This document shows positions 7,232 through 16,329 of a stretch of 60,815 nt of DNA, piece after piece. Below the pieces are notes generated by a model. That model was not told the DNA's origin and did not search any database. It saw nothing but the letters and a program-made list of their open reading frames with translations. Made by a program: the position numbers and the translations under genes. How positions within the stretch are numbered: the stretch's first letter is position 1; each line of letters starts with the position of its first letter. This DNA comes from Mesotoga sp. Brook.08.105.5.1 (GTDB lineage Bacteria > Thermotogota > Thermotogae > Petrotogales > Kosmotogaceae): contig NZ_AYTW01000014.1 in assembly GCF_002752635.1 (NCBI RefSeq), positions 1 to 60,815 on the forward strand, written 5' to 3'.

Positions 7232-8509
7232 ATGATTCGTTTGGCTAACAGTTTACATGATTTGTTCTTCTCTAGAATGGAAAAGACTTTTCCGGCACTC
7301 AAAGTAAGGAACTTCAGATATTTCTGGGTAGGTCAACTGATATCCGTCATGGGAACATGGATGCAGACAGCCGCTCAGTCATGGCTCGTCTTGACGATAA
7401 CGGATTCCCCTTTCCTGTTGGGTCTTCTCGGTGTTGCGCAATTCACGCCGGTACTCATTCTGTCACTACCTGCGGGGGTCTTCGTAGATCGTTTCCCCAA
7501 GAGGAGCATCGTAATCTTAACTCAGATAGCCTCGATGGTCCTGGCATTTATACTTGCGATTCTTGTCTTCACGAATACAGTTCAATACTGGCACATCTTC
7601 CTTCTGGCGTTTGGTCTCGGAATGGTCAAGACACTCGACATTCCAGCAAGACAATCTTTCATGATCGAATTGGTGGGTCGTGATGTGGTTCTTAATGCAG
7701 TTGCGCTGAACTCAACGGTCATAAATCTTGGAAGAATCGTAGGACCGGCCTTGGCGGGGGTAGTAATGGCTCTTGTCGGTGCGGGTTGGTGCTTCCTCAT
7801 AAATGGAGTCACTTTCATAGCTGTGATAGTCGGTCTGTTCAAAATTGACGTAGCGCCGGTCGTAAAGAAGAGACCAAAGGGGACTGTGATACCTGACATC
7901 AAAGAAGGCCTAATCTATCTTTTCAAGAGTCCGATACTGACTACCACCACTTTGATTCTCGCAATCGTCAGTACGTTCGGCATGAATTACAGCGTTTTGA
8001 TTCCTGTCTTTGCAAGAAATCAACTCGGTCTCGATGCTCAGGGATATGGACTTTTGATGTCTTCTTTGGGAGTCGGGTCGTTGCTTGGAGCTTTGATTGT
8101 AGCTGGGGGGAGTTCCAGAGGGCCGAAGAGAGTAAGGCTTTTTGTTGTCCCATTCATAACTTCTTCTCTTTTCATCATTATGGGATTCAATAGTTCGTAC
8201 TTGCTTTCGGCTTTGCTGATCGGGAGTATGGGGTTCGCGAACATCTTCTTTACTACAACTGCAAACAGCCTCATGCAAATTCACTCCGATAACGAGTATA
8301 GAGGAAGAGTTATGAGCGTTTACTCTCTCGTATTCGCAGGCTCAACGCCGCTCGGAAACATGTTTGTCGGATCGATCGCGGACCGAGCCGGCGCAGGGAG
8401 CGCCTTCTTCTGGGCAGGTGTAGTCACGGTTCTGCTGGTTTTGGGAACAACGATGGCCCACAAAGTTAGGAAGAGAATTTCAGCGGCGAAGAGTGATTCG
8501 GAGGCATGA
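7232..8509 (+). CDS. Major facilitator superfamily exporter
   Basis: This 425-residue membrane protein has about 12 predicted helices. The sequence RNFRYFWVGQLISVMGTWMQ near residues 27-46 and the loop GVFVDRFPKR between helices 2 and 3 match the EntS/DHA3-like branch of MFS drug and siderophore exporters. The second half repeats the fold (SLLGALIVAGGSSRGPKR). An alternative start at the ATG at 7277 would fit the family better at the N-terminus, and neither start has a well-spaced ribosome site. Substrate unknown. Confidence 0.85.
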   Translation: MIRLANSLHDLFFSRMEKTFPALKVRNFRYFWVGQLISVMGTWMQTAAQSWLVLTITDSPFLLGLLGVAQFTPVLILSLPAGVFVDRFPKRSIVILTQIASMVLAFILAILVFTNTVQYWHIFLLAFGLGMVKTLDIPARQSFMIELVGRDVVLNAVALNSTVINLGRIVGPALAGVVMALVGAGWCFLINGVTFIAVIVGLFKIDVAPVVKKRPKGTVIPDIKEGLIYLFKSPILTTTTLILAIVSTFGMNYSVLIPVFARNQLGLDAQGYGLLMSSLGVGSLLGALIVAGGSSRGPKRVRLFVVPFITSSLFIIMGFNSSYLLSALLIGSMGFANIFFTTTANSLMQIHSDNEYRGRVMSVYSLVFAGSTPLGNMFVGSIADRAGAGSAFFWAGVVTVLLVLGTTMAHKVRKRISAAKSDSEA

Positions 8510-8564
8510 CGTAATGCATCATAATTAAATCTACTCAAGAGAGAGTTATCGGATCGAAATGTTG

Positions 8565-8570
8565 TATAAT
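8565..8570 (+). promoter_or_regulatory. -10 box of the APH-type kinase gene
   Basis: TATAAT occurs 31 bases before the ATG at 8602, with TG directly before it and a weak -35. Its position makes an upstream ATG at 8569 an unlikely start. Confidence 0.4.
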
Positions 8571-8601
8571 GATTTTGTTTGAATATCCGGGGTGGTTATA
8601 T

Positions 8602-9549
8602 ATGTCTAGAATTCCCTTCTCCCGGATTACCAGGTTCTGGGGGTTTAAGGAAAAGATCAGGTTTGAGAGAGCATTGAATGGCAGAGCTTCGGTAGTCAGC
8701 TCAGGTAGTCGTTTGTATGTGTTGAAGAGAAGGGCCGCGAGTGTTCCTGCCGGATCTTGTCGTTGTGATCTTCTGGCGAATCTTGTCGGTACCGGAGTTC
8801 CTGTTTCGGCTCCCGTTTATGCCCGCAACGGCGAGTTTGAAATAACAATCGGCAAGTACGTTTACTCATTGTTTTCTTACATAGAAGGAGAAAAGGCCGA
8901 CTCCGACATCTCTCATGCCACTCCGGAGTTGGCGGTTGAGCTTGGCATTTTCACTGGAAGGCTCCACAAAGCTCTAGAAGAAATCGACGACGATCAGCTT
9001 GAAAGAACGAATCTGCTGAAGTCGCTGACAGCTGCCCTGCGGTACTTCAGTGCAGGGGACTTAGAAATGGAACTCGAAAGTGTTGAGGAATTCTTCACCG
9101 ATTTCTACAAGATATATTATAGACTGCCGGTCCAGATCATCCATGGCGACTACCATCCAGGGAACATAATCATCCACGAGGGGAAGGTCTCGGGGATAGT
9201 AGATTTTGATTGTGCGACTCGAGAAGTGAAAGTGCTAGATCTTGCCTATCTAGTTCATAGCGTCTTCGCCGAGTTTCTGAAGATGGGTTCTCCATCGCTT
9301 TTCCTCTATTTGCTTCCGTACTTGCTTGAAGGATACTCCTCAGAAAACACTCTTTCCTCGAGCGAGAGGGAGAGTTTTGTCTATCTTCTTTCTGCTATTT
9401 CGATCATCCAGATTCATTACTTCACTGCGAAAGAATTGACTGAAGAAGCGCGCTTCGCAAAGAATGTCTTCAAATGGCTGTACAAAAACAGTAGTCGTAT
9501 CAAGGAAAAGGCGGGTCTCGTCCTGGCCGGTTCCGAAAAGATGATCTAG
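8602..9549 (+). CDS. APH/CotS-type phosphotransferase
   Basis: The 315-residue protein has the aminoglycoside-phosphotransferase fold. The catalytic loop is HGDYHPGNII (catalytic Asp, Asn) and the metal-binding Asp is in GIVDFDCA. This clan includes homoserine, choline, methylthioribose and antibiotic kinases, and the spore-coat CotS group; the native substrate cannot be told from the sequence. The ATG at 8602 follows a GGGGTGG site. It stands alone between MFS and regulator genes. Confidence 0.75.
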   Translation: MSRIPFSRITRFWGFKEKIRFERALNGRASVVSSGSRLYVLKRRAASVPAGSCRCDLLANLVGTGVPVSAPVYARNGEFEITIGKYVYSLFSYIEGEKADSDISHATPELAVELGIFTGRLHKALEEIDDDQLERTNLLKSLTAALRYFSAGDLEMELESVEEFFTDFYKIYYRLPVQIIHGDYHPGNIIIHEGKVSGIVDFDCATREVKVLDLAYLVHSVFAEFLKMGSPSLFLYLLPYLLEGYSSENTLSSSERESFVYLLSAISIIQIHYFTAKELTEEARFAKNVFKWLYKNSSRIKEKAGLVLAGSEKMI

Positions 9550-9910
9550 TGTAGTTCAAGAGATAGTTAATTTCCCGCCACGCTTTCTTTTCTCCTTAGC
9601 ATCGTTTCTTTTCATTTGTTCCTCCCTAATTGAATATTTCTTATAGAATACCGAGAATCCCTCGCCTCGATTTCTGCCAATCTATCGCTTTCGCATATTC
9701 AAGCTATATGTCTGCCATCAGAACAATGGCAGTCGGATCCTGGCAATTGGAGCGATCCGCTTTGCATTGAAGTCTTTGACCATGTTATTCAGCTGAGTCA
9801 TTTTAGAAGAGAAACAGATCGATGGAAGATAAACGGCATGTTTTATTGACGGCTTAATGGTATGGTCAATTGCTAGTGTCGAAGTATAATCTGTTTGAGG
9901 AGGTGAATCC
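9550..9910. other. Intergenic region with the regulator's upstream sequence
   Basis: No coding sequence is supported in these 361 bases. A TATAAT at 9885-9890 lies 20 bases before the regulator's start, with only a weak -35 match. GAGGAGGTG at about 9897-9905 is the ribosome site for the next gene. Nothing else is recognised. Confidence 0.5.
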
Positions 9911-10264
9911 ATGCTTGGGCTGAAAATCGTCGTCGAAAGAGGCTCTGGAGTCCCTTTGTTCAAGCAGCTGATAGATCAGTTGAGAACAGCGATAATGAGG
10001 GGGGGAGATTTCTTGGGCACAAGACTTCCTTCCGAGCGAGAGCTTTCGAAGTTGCTCAGGCTGAACAGGAGCGTTGTTGTGAAAGCATATAACGAACTGA
10101 AGATGGACGGCCTTCTGGATTCCAGATCGCGAAGCGGTACTTACGTCATTTCAGTCCGGCCGGAACAGCAGTGTCATTTCGTCGGTCGCTTTTCGACGAT
10201 ATTATGCAAGAGCGCTTATCAAAAGCACGATACATATGCCTGCGGCCTGACAGTTGTCGTTTAG
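9911..10264 (+). CDS. GntR-type winged-helix regulator, probably a truncated MocR
   Basis: The first 80 residues are a GntR DNA-binding domain: PLFKQLIDQLRTAI, then LPSERELSKLLRLNRSVVVKAYNEL and the wing GLLDSRSRSGTYV. This form is typical of MocR and YtrA regulators. After residue 82 the sequence loses family likeness, and the aminotransferase domain expected in MocR is missing. An IS fragment adjoins the gene on the right, so deletion by insertion is likely. The start is well supported by GAGGAGGTG. It could still bind DNA, but the effector domain is gone. Confidence 0.55.
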   Translation: MLGLKIVVERGSGVPLFKQLIDQLRTAIMRGGDFLGTRLPSERELSKLLRLNRSVVVKAYNELKMDGLLDSRSRSGTYVISVRPEQQCHFVGRFSTILCKSAYQKHDTYACGLTVVV

Positions 10265-10584
10265 CCGCTTCGGCAGGGACCGCAGGTGCTTCCGTCCTTT
10301 AGTTTTCTCAATACTTCGAAATCATATTTCTTCTTTCTTCCGCGACTCCTTGTGAATTTGCTTCTCTTGTTCTTCTTAGAATAACCTCTCCTAAGTTTTA
10401 GTGATGCATAGCTCCGGTTGTACTTAGTTAATTCAATAAATTCGTCAAGGATTCTACTCTTCTCCTTCTTTCCAGCCTTCCTGTACTTCTCTGAGTGTTT
10501 CTCAATCAATCCAGTCATGTCTATTCTCTTCATCTTCGCCCCTACCTCTTTCAACTTGGCATTCGCGAAGATTATCCCCTTCAT
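10261..10584 (-). pseudogene. ISNCY (IS1202-like) transposase, N-terminal fragment
   Basis: The frame contains KKEKSRILDEFIELTKYNRSY, the start of the helix-turn-helix region common to ISNCY/IS1202-type integrase-core transposases, followed by the basic linker KKNKRSKFTRSRGRKKKYD. It stops after about 107 residues, long before the DDE catalytic core (full length about 400-450). The start may be the Met at codon 18 (MKRIDM). It is therefore a remnant, overlapping the tail of the damaged regulator gene by 4 bases. Confidence 0.65.
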
Positions 10585-10689
10585 CCTTACCTTTCGAGTA
10601 GTTTCATTTTTGATGCAACGTTCCCCTTTTCAAGTAGATTATTTGTGATGCATATCGCCCTCTTCATTTGTTAAGCATTTTGGGATAGA

Positions 10690-11979
10690 ATGAGACTTGT
10701 GGACAGAATATTCATTGTAATCTATTTCATATTGACTTTCACTCTGATTGTCCTTTCGAAAAGACGGAGAGTGCTGATTGCCTTTACGGCAGGTATGTTG
10801 CTGGTGGTGCTCAAAGTCTCTGAGACAATGAGAATAGAGACAATATCTGAGTTTGTCGACTTCAACGCCATATTTCTTCTCATAGGAATGATGGTGATAG
10901 TCGGCGTGCTCAAATCTACCGGGTTCTTTCAATATGTGGCGGTCCGTACTCTCAGAGCAACGAAGGGGAACATTCTTCTGCTGTCGGGGCTCTTTTCGGC
11001 GCTAATCGCTCTCTTCTCTATGGTTCTGGACAATGTCACTACAATGATAATGTTCATGCCGATAATCTTCTTCGTTGCAGATACTGCGGGATTCAACCCC
11101 TTCGGGTTCACGGCGGTGATGATTCTGGCTTCAAACATCGGCGGCTGTATGACTCTGGTAGGCGATCCTCCAAACATCATTATTGGTAACGCCTCCAAGA
11201 TTCCTTTCATGACTTTCAGCGGTCTTGTGCTTGCTCCGCTCTTATTGACCTATGTCACCCTGATGATGATCTCCAGATTCAAGATTCTGAAGGGTCTCTC
11301 GTCAATATCTGGAAAAAAGGAAGAGATTCAGGGGTTAAGACTCGATGGAGTCATAACCAATAAGAGATTGATGTATGTCAGCCTCGGAACAGTGGTAGTT
11401 GTGGTCATCGGATTTATCATGCACAGTATCGTTGACATAGAAATGTCGCTATTCGCAGTGCTTGGAGCTTCATTCTTGCTTCTCTATACGGGAAAGAATT
11501 TCGAATCGGTTGCTACCGAAGTGGACTGGAACGCGATTCTCTTCTTCATTGGACTTTTCTCGCTTGCACACTCTCTTGAAAGCACGGGAATAACGGGAGA
11601 GCTTTCCGCACTGGCTTTGAATCTTTCGAGCAACCCGGCCGTTCTCTCTATGCTTATTCTCTGGGTAAGCGGAATGATAGCGATGGTTACTGGAGCCATT
11701 CCGGTTGTTACGATCTTCATTCCTATCGTGGCGCAGCTTTCCGTTCACTACCCTCTTCAGTACGATCTATGGATTGCTCTTGCTCTTGGGGCAAACCTCG
11801 GGGGAAACGGAACTGTGACCGGTCATCTTGCGAATGTGATGTGTTTTGAGATGGTAAACAAGGAGTATGGAAACAGGCACAGTTTCCTCGACTTCATGAA
11901 GATCGGGTTCCCTTCGGCAATTATATCTCTCGGCATTTCCAACCTTTATCTTGTGTTAAGACTCGTGCTCTTCGGCTAG
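10690..11979 (+). CDS. ArsB/NhaD-type (SLC13-like) anion or ion transporter
   Basis: This 429-residue integral membrane protein has about 11-12 helices. The key segment LDNVTTMIMFMPI (about 114-126) and the later NIGGCMTLVGDPPNIIIGN (about 152-170) match the ion transporter superfamily containing ArsB, NhaD and the human P protein. The repeat in the second half, GANLGGNGTVTGHLANV, is the symmetric motif. No arsenical resistance genes are nearby, so the substrate (dicarboxylate, arsenite or sodium/proton) is open. It converges with pgsC, leaving a 9-base gap. Confidence 0.8.
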   Translation: MRLVDRIFIVIYFILTFTLIVLSKRRRVLIAFTAGMLLVVLKVSETMRIETISEFVDFNAIFLLIGMMVIVGVLKSTGFFQYVAVRTLRATKGNILLLSGLFSALIALFSMVLDNVTTMIMFMPIIFFVADTAGFNPFGFTAVMILASNIGGCMTLVGDPPNIIIGNASKIPFMTFSGLVLAPLLLTYVTLMMISRFKILKGLSSISGKKEEIQGLRLDGVITNKRLMYVSLGTVVVVVIGFIMHSIVDIEMSLFAVLGASFLLLYTGKNFESVATEVDWNAILFFIGLFSLAHSLESTGITGELSALALNLSSNPAVLSMLILWVSGMIAMVTGAIPVVTIFIPIVAQLSVHYPLQYDLWIALALGANLGGNGTVTGHLANVMCFEMVNKEYGNRHSFLDFMKIGFPSAIISLGISNLYLVLRLVLFG

Positions 11980-11988
11980 CGGGAACTC

Positions 11989-12432
11989 TTAGACAAGCAT
12001 GATCGATTTTATCAGTATGTTTGTCAACCAGACAACCACTGTGACGAAGATAAGCGAAAGAGAGGTCTTCACTACTCCTTGCCTGTAAAAGTCATTCGCG
12101 ATCAGCCCTGGAACGACGGTTCCAATTACGGTTGAGAACAGTTCTACCGGGAGATTGGGCATAAGAAAGGTGTCGAGGGAAAGCTTGACGACGACTCCGA
12201 GAAGAATTCCTATTGCGAGTCTCTTTCTTCCGTAGAGAATCAGATATCTCTGGAGAAGGTTCAGAATCAGGAATGTGACCAGACCGACACCCCATGTATA
12301 CAGCAGCCTCAAAGGCTGTTCAATGAAGATGAACAGGTAGACCGGTGTTACAAGCCCTCCAGCCGACAACCCTGTCACCCACCAGAATACAGTACTTATG
12401 ACGATTCCAATCGAGAACAATGCAGGACTCAT
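11989..12432 (-). CDS. pgsC: PgsC/CapC-like poly-gamma-glutamate synthesis membrane protein
   Basis: The 147-residue protein has about five hydrophobic segments, and length and profile match PgsC/CapC, the membrane partner of the PgsB ligase. The start is the ATG at 12432, overlapping the pgsB stop in an ATGA, with GGAGGAG just upstream inside pgsB. Features seen include GLSAGGLVTPVYLFIF near the N-terminus and GTVVPGLIANDFYRQG near residue 110. The pair is expected to make a polymer of gamma-linked glutamate at the membrane. Confidence 0.8.
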   Translation of the reverse strand: MSPALFSIGIVISTVFWWVTGLSAGGLVTPVYLFIFIEQPLRLLYTWGVGLVTFLILNLLQRYLILYGRKRLAIGILLGVVVKLSLDTFLMPNLPVELFSTVIGTVVPGLIANDFYRQGVVKTSLSLIFVTVVVWLTNILIKSIMLV

Positions 12433-13535
12433 CGAATCTCCTCCAACCCGCTCAGCCACTGGACAAGGCCGCGTATATTTCCGAATCCGAAAACGAGCTC
12501 GTGCCCTTCAAGAAGCAAATCGAGCCGGCTCGGGTCTTTCAGCTTTTCTACGTTCTTGTTCTTCAGTATTCGTTGAGGAACGGGTCCTCTGACTATTATC
12601 CTGTCGAACTCTCTAATCATTTCTTCGAAGACGAGAGCTCTGTCCGGCCTATCGTCTCTGGAGTTGAAGAATCCGACGAGTGGTCTATCGGGAAAATCCT
12701 GTCTTGCCTTTTTCAGAAGCAGAGAAGTGGACCGAATGTCATTGGCCGCGAACGCATTTGCCAGGACGGTATCATTTATCCCGTCGCCGAGATGCAGATA
12801 CCTGAATGTCCCCACATCAGGCAGCGCCTCTCTCATTCCCTCAAGCGCCTTTTCTCTGTCCAGACCAATTAGTTCTACAACCTTCAGTGCGATAGAAAGG
12901 TTTTCCTCATTTGGCTCGAATTTGAATCCGGCCGTGTCCTCTCCTTTCGGGATGACAGTAACCAATCTAGTATTCATTCTAGAACAGTGTTTTTCTACAG
13001 ATTCCAATGCGTCAGACGAAACGTTTCCCAGAACGCAAATTCCGCCTGGAGTAATAGATAGAGAAAGCACTTTGGCCGTCTCGATTTCGTCGGCTCCAAT
13101 CTCTTCGATATGATCCGGATAAGCGTTCGTGATGACGGTAATGTCTGCTTCGACTATTCTCATGCTTGAAAGCTGCATCTCGGGCTTAATAGCCATGCAT
13201 TCCACGACCAAAGCATTGCAGCCGTCCCTCTCCGACTTCTTCAATGCGAGGAATTGCTCTTGTATGTTTGCAGGGCCGCGACGAACCACTTCGACGTGTC
13301 TCCCGTCGGGGGTTATCCATAGAGGAACGGTTCCCGTCGTCTTTCCCAGTACGCTGAAGCCGTTTGCTTTTAGGGCCGCGTGAATTAGTCTTACTGTCTC
13401 GCTCTTACCTCTGGTTCCGTTCACTTGGACTGCGATTTTCAACCGTTTTCTTCTCTTTCTCGAGAGAATATTCTCAATGACGAGAAAGAGCAGAAGGATA
13501 GACAATGCGACCAGAGCCAGCAGCCAGTTTGTCAT
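12429..13535 (-). CDS. pgsB: PgsB/CapB-like poly-gamma-glutamate synthase (Mur-ligase fold)
   Basis: The 368-residue protein has an N-terminal membrane anchor (4-21) followed by a Mur-ligase core. The P-loop GTRGKS (about 40-45) binds ATP, and VVECMAI and TNAYPDHIEEIG match the CapB subgroup. The family joins glutamates through gamma-carboxyl amide bonds using ATP. It shares a 4-base ATGA overlap with pgsW upstream and with pgsC downstream, so all three are translationally coupled. Confidence 0.85.
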   Translation of the reverse strand: MTNWLLALVALSILLLFLVIENILSRKRRKRLKIAVQVNGTRGKSETVRLIHAALKANGFSVLGKTTGTVPLWITPDGRHVEVVRRGPANIQEQFLALKKSERDGCNALVVECMAIKPEMQLSSMRIVEADITVITNAYPDHIEEIGADEIETAKVLSLSITPGGICVLGNVSSDALESVEKHCSRMNTRLVTVIPKGEDTAGFKFEPNEENLSIALKVVELIGLDREKALEGMREALPDVGTFRYLHLGDGINDTVLANAFAANDIRSTSLLLKKARQDFPDRPLVGFFNSRDDRPDRALVFEEMIREFDRIIVRGPVPQRILKNKNVEKLKDPSRLDLLLEGHELVFGFGNIRGLVQWLSGLEEIR

Positions 13536-14635
13536 TTCTTAATCACCTTTCCCGCAACAACGCAGAGGATCATAAGGAATAGAAAGGTCAAAGTCAGAGG
13601 CAACGAGTAGCTATCGACAAAATATACTCCGCTGGTTCCAGGCTCCGGAAGAGGAACGGGGTCGATCGGAATCCCATTCTCCATCGCGAGATCTCTGATG
13701 TTCAGCAGATGAATCACGGGCACACCGAGCTCCGCAAACTCGAAAATCAGTCCCCTTTCATCTCCTTTAGGGATCGAAGAGAACGAAGTCAAAACACCGT
13801 TATCCAGGCTGAGAGCTAGATGGCTGTTGCCGAAGTTTGTGCTTGCTCCCCCGATATTGACGAAGACAGAAGGCAGTCCGGCCGACTCTTCAAGATAGAG
13901 CTCAAGTCTCTTTTCAATGCTTGCTTGAAGAGACTCTTCATATATAAAGGTCTTTCCGCTGGATAAAGCAATCTCCGTCATCAGTTCACGAGCTTTCGGG
14001 AAAAACATTCCACTTGCCGTATCGTAATTACCGCCCAGAGAGACTGCGATCAGGCTGTCTTTAAGCAGCCCTACCTCTACAAGTCTTTCCAGCATCGTAA
14101 CAAAGGTGAATTCCGGATGTGTGGCGCCGTGCTCTGAAGCGCCAATCGAATAGATCACAAGGGGTTCAAGTTCCAAAACTTCGCAGGCGCAGAGAGTGGC
14201 TAGAAGAAGCGAGGGGAAAGAACCGCTCGCTCCTATAGCTACGGGATCGCCTCTCTTGAGATTGAGTTCTTTGAAGTACTTCACCAGGAGAGCCGCGAAG
14301 TCCGGATTGGTCGAGGTTCTCTTCGCCTGCAGATTTCCTAGAGTAGTTGTCAACTCCGTGAATTCCGGTCCAATAAGCCCTGTCAAATTAGGGTCGACGG
14401 ATGGGTCGATTTCTATGCCCAGCGACTCCCGGAAAGCTGAAAGTTCAGCTATGGAAGAGGCCATTAGTCGAGCCGCGGACAGCTGAGCAGAGAAGTGAGG
14501 TGACTCGATCCTCTCCATTGAAAGACTGACGATGAAGAAGGCCGCTACCCCGACAACGGCGCCGAGCAATAACCATTTTAGAGAAATGTGAACGCGATTG
14601 AAAGGGACTCTGCCCACTGCGTGAATGTGTTTCAA
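13532..14635 (-). CDS. pgsW: PgsW-like poly-gamma-glutamate system protein
   Basis: This 367-residue protein has a membrane anchor near 21-43, a long extracytoplasmic domain and a C-terminal helix (about 343-363). GASGSFPSLLLATLCACE and the IGASEHGATHPEFT stretch match the poly-gamma-glutamate system protein PgsW, found beside pgsB-pgsC where the classic PgsA is missing. The start is a TTG with GAGGAG 5 bases upstream. Its biochemical role is not established; it may help polymer release or envelope attachment. Confidence 0.7.
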   Translation of the reverse strand: MKHIHAVGRVPFNRVHISLKWLLLGAVVGVAAFFIVSLSMERIESPHFSAQLSAARLMASSIAELSAFRESLGIEIDPSVDPNLTGLIGPEFTELTTTLGNLQAKRTSTNPDFAALLVKYFKELNLKRGDPVAIGASGSFPSLLLATLCACEVLELEPLVIYSIGASEHGATHPEFTFVTMLERLVEVGLLKDSLIAVSLGGNYDTASGMFFPKARELMTEIALSSGKTFIYEESLQASIEKRLELYLEESAGLPSVFVNIGGASTNFGNSHLALSLDNGVLTSFSSIPKGDERGLIFEFAELGVPVIHLLNIRDLAMENGIPIDPVPLPEPGTSGVYFVDSYSLPLTLTFLFLMILCVVAGKVIKK

Positions 14636-14653
14636 AACAACTCCTCTATTCTA

Positions 14654-16276
14654 TTAGCTAACTGTTAGAACCCTGATTATTGCCAAAACTACTCCCGTTA
14701 TACCTTCGCCTCCGAGAAGTCCCGACGACACTATCATTCCGGTCTCCTTCGATTTTGGCTTGATCTTGCCGACAATTAAGCTAATAACGCCTCCAACGAA
14801 TGCGGCGGTAGATATCTCCATAGGGAGGTACATGCCAATTCCAAGCGTCATCCCCGGTAGTTTCATAAGATAGATTATGATCCCAATCATCAAGCCGAAG
14901 AAAAAGGCCGGAGTATTTGGGAGACCACCGACCATGGTGGAAACGGCGTACGCTTGTGGCGCGGGGAGTTCCGTTCCCGGGCCCATTGTACCATAGGCTC
15001 TGAACATAATAAAGAGAACGATTACCGAGACTACTGCGCCAATTACTCCGCCGACCGTCTCGGCGACGATCTGAGCCCTGGGGTTGGTCTTCAAAAGGTA
15101 GCCGGATTTGAAATCGTTCAGTACATCGCCAGCAAGACCGCAAGCAACTGCCACTACTCCCGCCACCAAGAACGCTTCGATTGTGCCGAGACTGGCGACT
15201 GACTTCACGGCAATAAGAATGATGATGCCAAATATCTCCATAGGATTGATGCCCGACTGTCCGGTTATCGAGGCGGCCATGGCCGTCGTAAGCCATACGC
15301 CAACTATTGTAAGTAGAGAAGAGACAAGAGTCATTTCCGTCAAAGTTGTGAGGAAGAGAGCGATGGCCGCAAAAACCAGAGGTATCCAGCGAAGCGTCTT
15401 CATTCGCGATCCCTTCCCGCTGCTCTTTACGGGAAGGTAGATCTCTCTTGCCCGCGGCAAGATTCCCTTGAGCAGTATCCCAACACCGGTGCCGACCATC
15501 AGTCCGATCCCGAGACTATCTTTGAAAGCCGTCGCAGAGCCGACATCAGCGAACCATCCGACCGCAACTCCAACGGGGATCAAGAAGAAGTAGCTTATAA
15601 CAGCTCCAAGGAACCACACTCCTGTGAAGAGCGGTCCGATTATGTAACCTATGCCAACGGCCATAGGGGATATCCACATTCCAAAGAAGATGTTTCTTGA
15701 ATACAGCCGGACCGAAGACCACGCAGAGGGTATCCATCCCAGCCCGTCCCTTACTGCGACAAATACGGCAGCGGCCCCCATGGTGGAAAAGAGGTACTTT
15801 GCCTTCTTCCCCCCTTTGTCACCGGCAACAACTGTCTCGTAGGAAGCTAAACCCATGGGAAAAGGCAGCTTCTCCTTCTCGATGAAATAACGTCTAATCA
15901 TTCCAGTGAATACAACTCCCAGAATAGTGCCTGACAATGTAACGACTAGCAGTGACAGGAAACTTACCTCTGAGGAAGCCTCAAGAATCCAGATGCCCGG
16001 AACCGTAAAGGCCAGACCGCCAGCCACCATTGCTCCGGAAGACATTGCAGTGTGCGTAACGTTTATCTCGTTCAGGTTAGTCCTGCCCAAGGCCTTGAGT
16101 ATTGCCAGCGACATTACTGCAACAAAAATGGTCGGCCAGGGAAGAGCCCCCATTCTCAAGGCGACGTACATTGAACTGGTAGTGATAATTATCGACCCGA
16201 GCGCCCCTATTACCAGGCTCCTAAACGTCAACTGCTTTGAACTACCTTCTTCCAGCGACACTCCAGTGTTCTTCAC
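14654..16276 (-). CDS. OPT-family oligopeptide transporter
   Basis: The 540-residue protein has some 14-16 membrane segments. TFRSLVIGALGSIIITTSSMYVALRMG at the N-terminus and KLPFPMGLASYETV match the oligopeptide transporter (OPT) family, which moves peptides or metal-chelate complexes, usually by proton symport. The start is a GTG with AGGAGG upstream. It ends 18 bases before pgsW, so all four genes probably form one operon, suggesting transport of glutamyl oligomers or peptides linked to the polymer system. Confidence 0.8.
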   Translation of the reverse strand: MKNTGVSLEEGSSKQLTFRSLVIGALGSIIITTSSMYVALRMGALPWPTIFVAVMSLAILKALGRTNLNEINVTHTAMSSGAMVAGGLAFTVPGIWILEASSEVSFLSLLVVTLSGTILGVVFTGMIRRYFIEKEKLPFPMGLASYETVVAGDKGGKKAKYLFSTMGAAAVFVAVRDGLGWIPSAWSSVRLYSRNIFFGMWISPMAVGIGYIIGPLFTGVWFLGAVISYFFLIPVGVAVGWFADVGSATAFKDSLGIGLMVGTGVGILLKGILPRAREIYLPVKSSGKGSRMKTLRWIPLVFAAIALFLTTLTEMTLVSSLLTIVGVWLTTAMAASITGQSGINPMEIFGIIILIAVKSVASLGTIEAFLVAGVVAVACGLAGDVLNDFKSGYLLKTNPRAQIVAETVGGVIGAVVSVIVLFIMFRAYGTMGPGTELPAPQAYAVSTMVGGLPNTPAFFFGLMIGIIIYLMKLPGMTLGIGMYLPMEISTAAFVGGVISLIVGKIKPKSKETGMIVSSGLLGGEGITGVVLAIIRVLTVS

Positions 16277-16329
16277 GCTCTGATCCTCCTGTGAACCCTC
16301 ATAATTACTGACATCATCTTCAATGGATC

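Noticed and set aside
14781-15296. Antisense or out-of-frame 171-codon frame in the OPT gene
   Set aside because: Out-of-frame shadow of the OPT coding sequence, with no start site.
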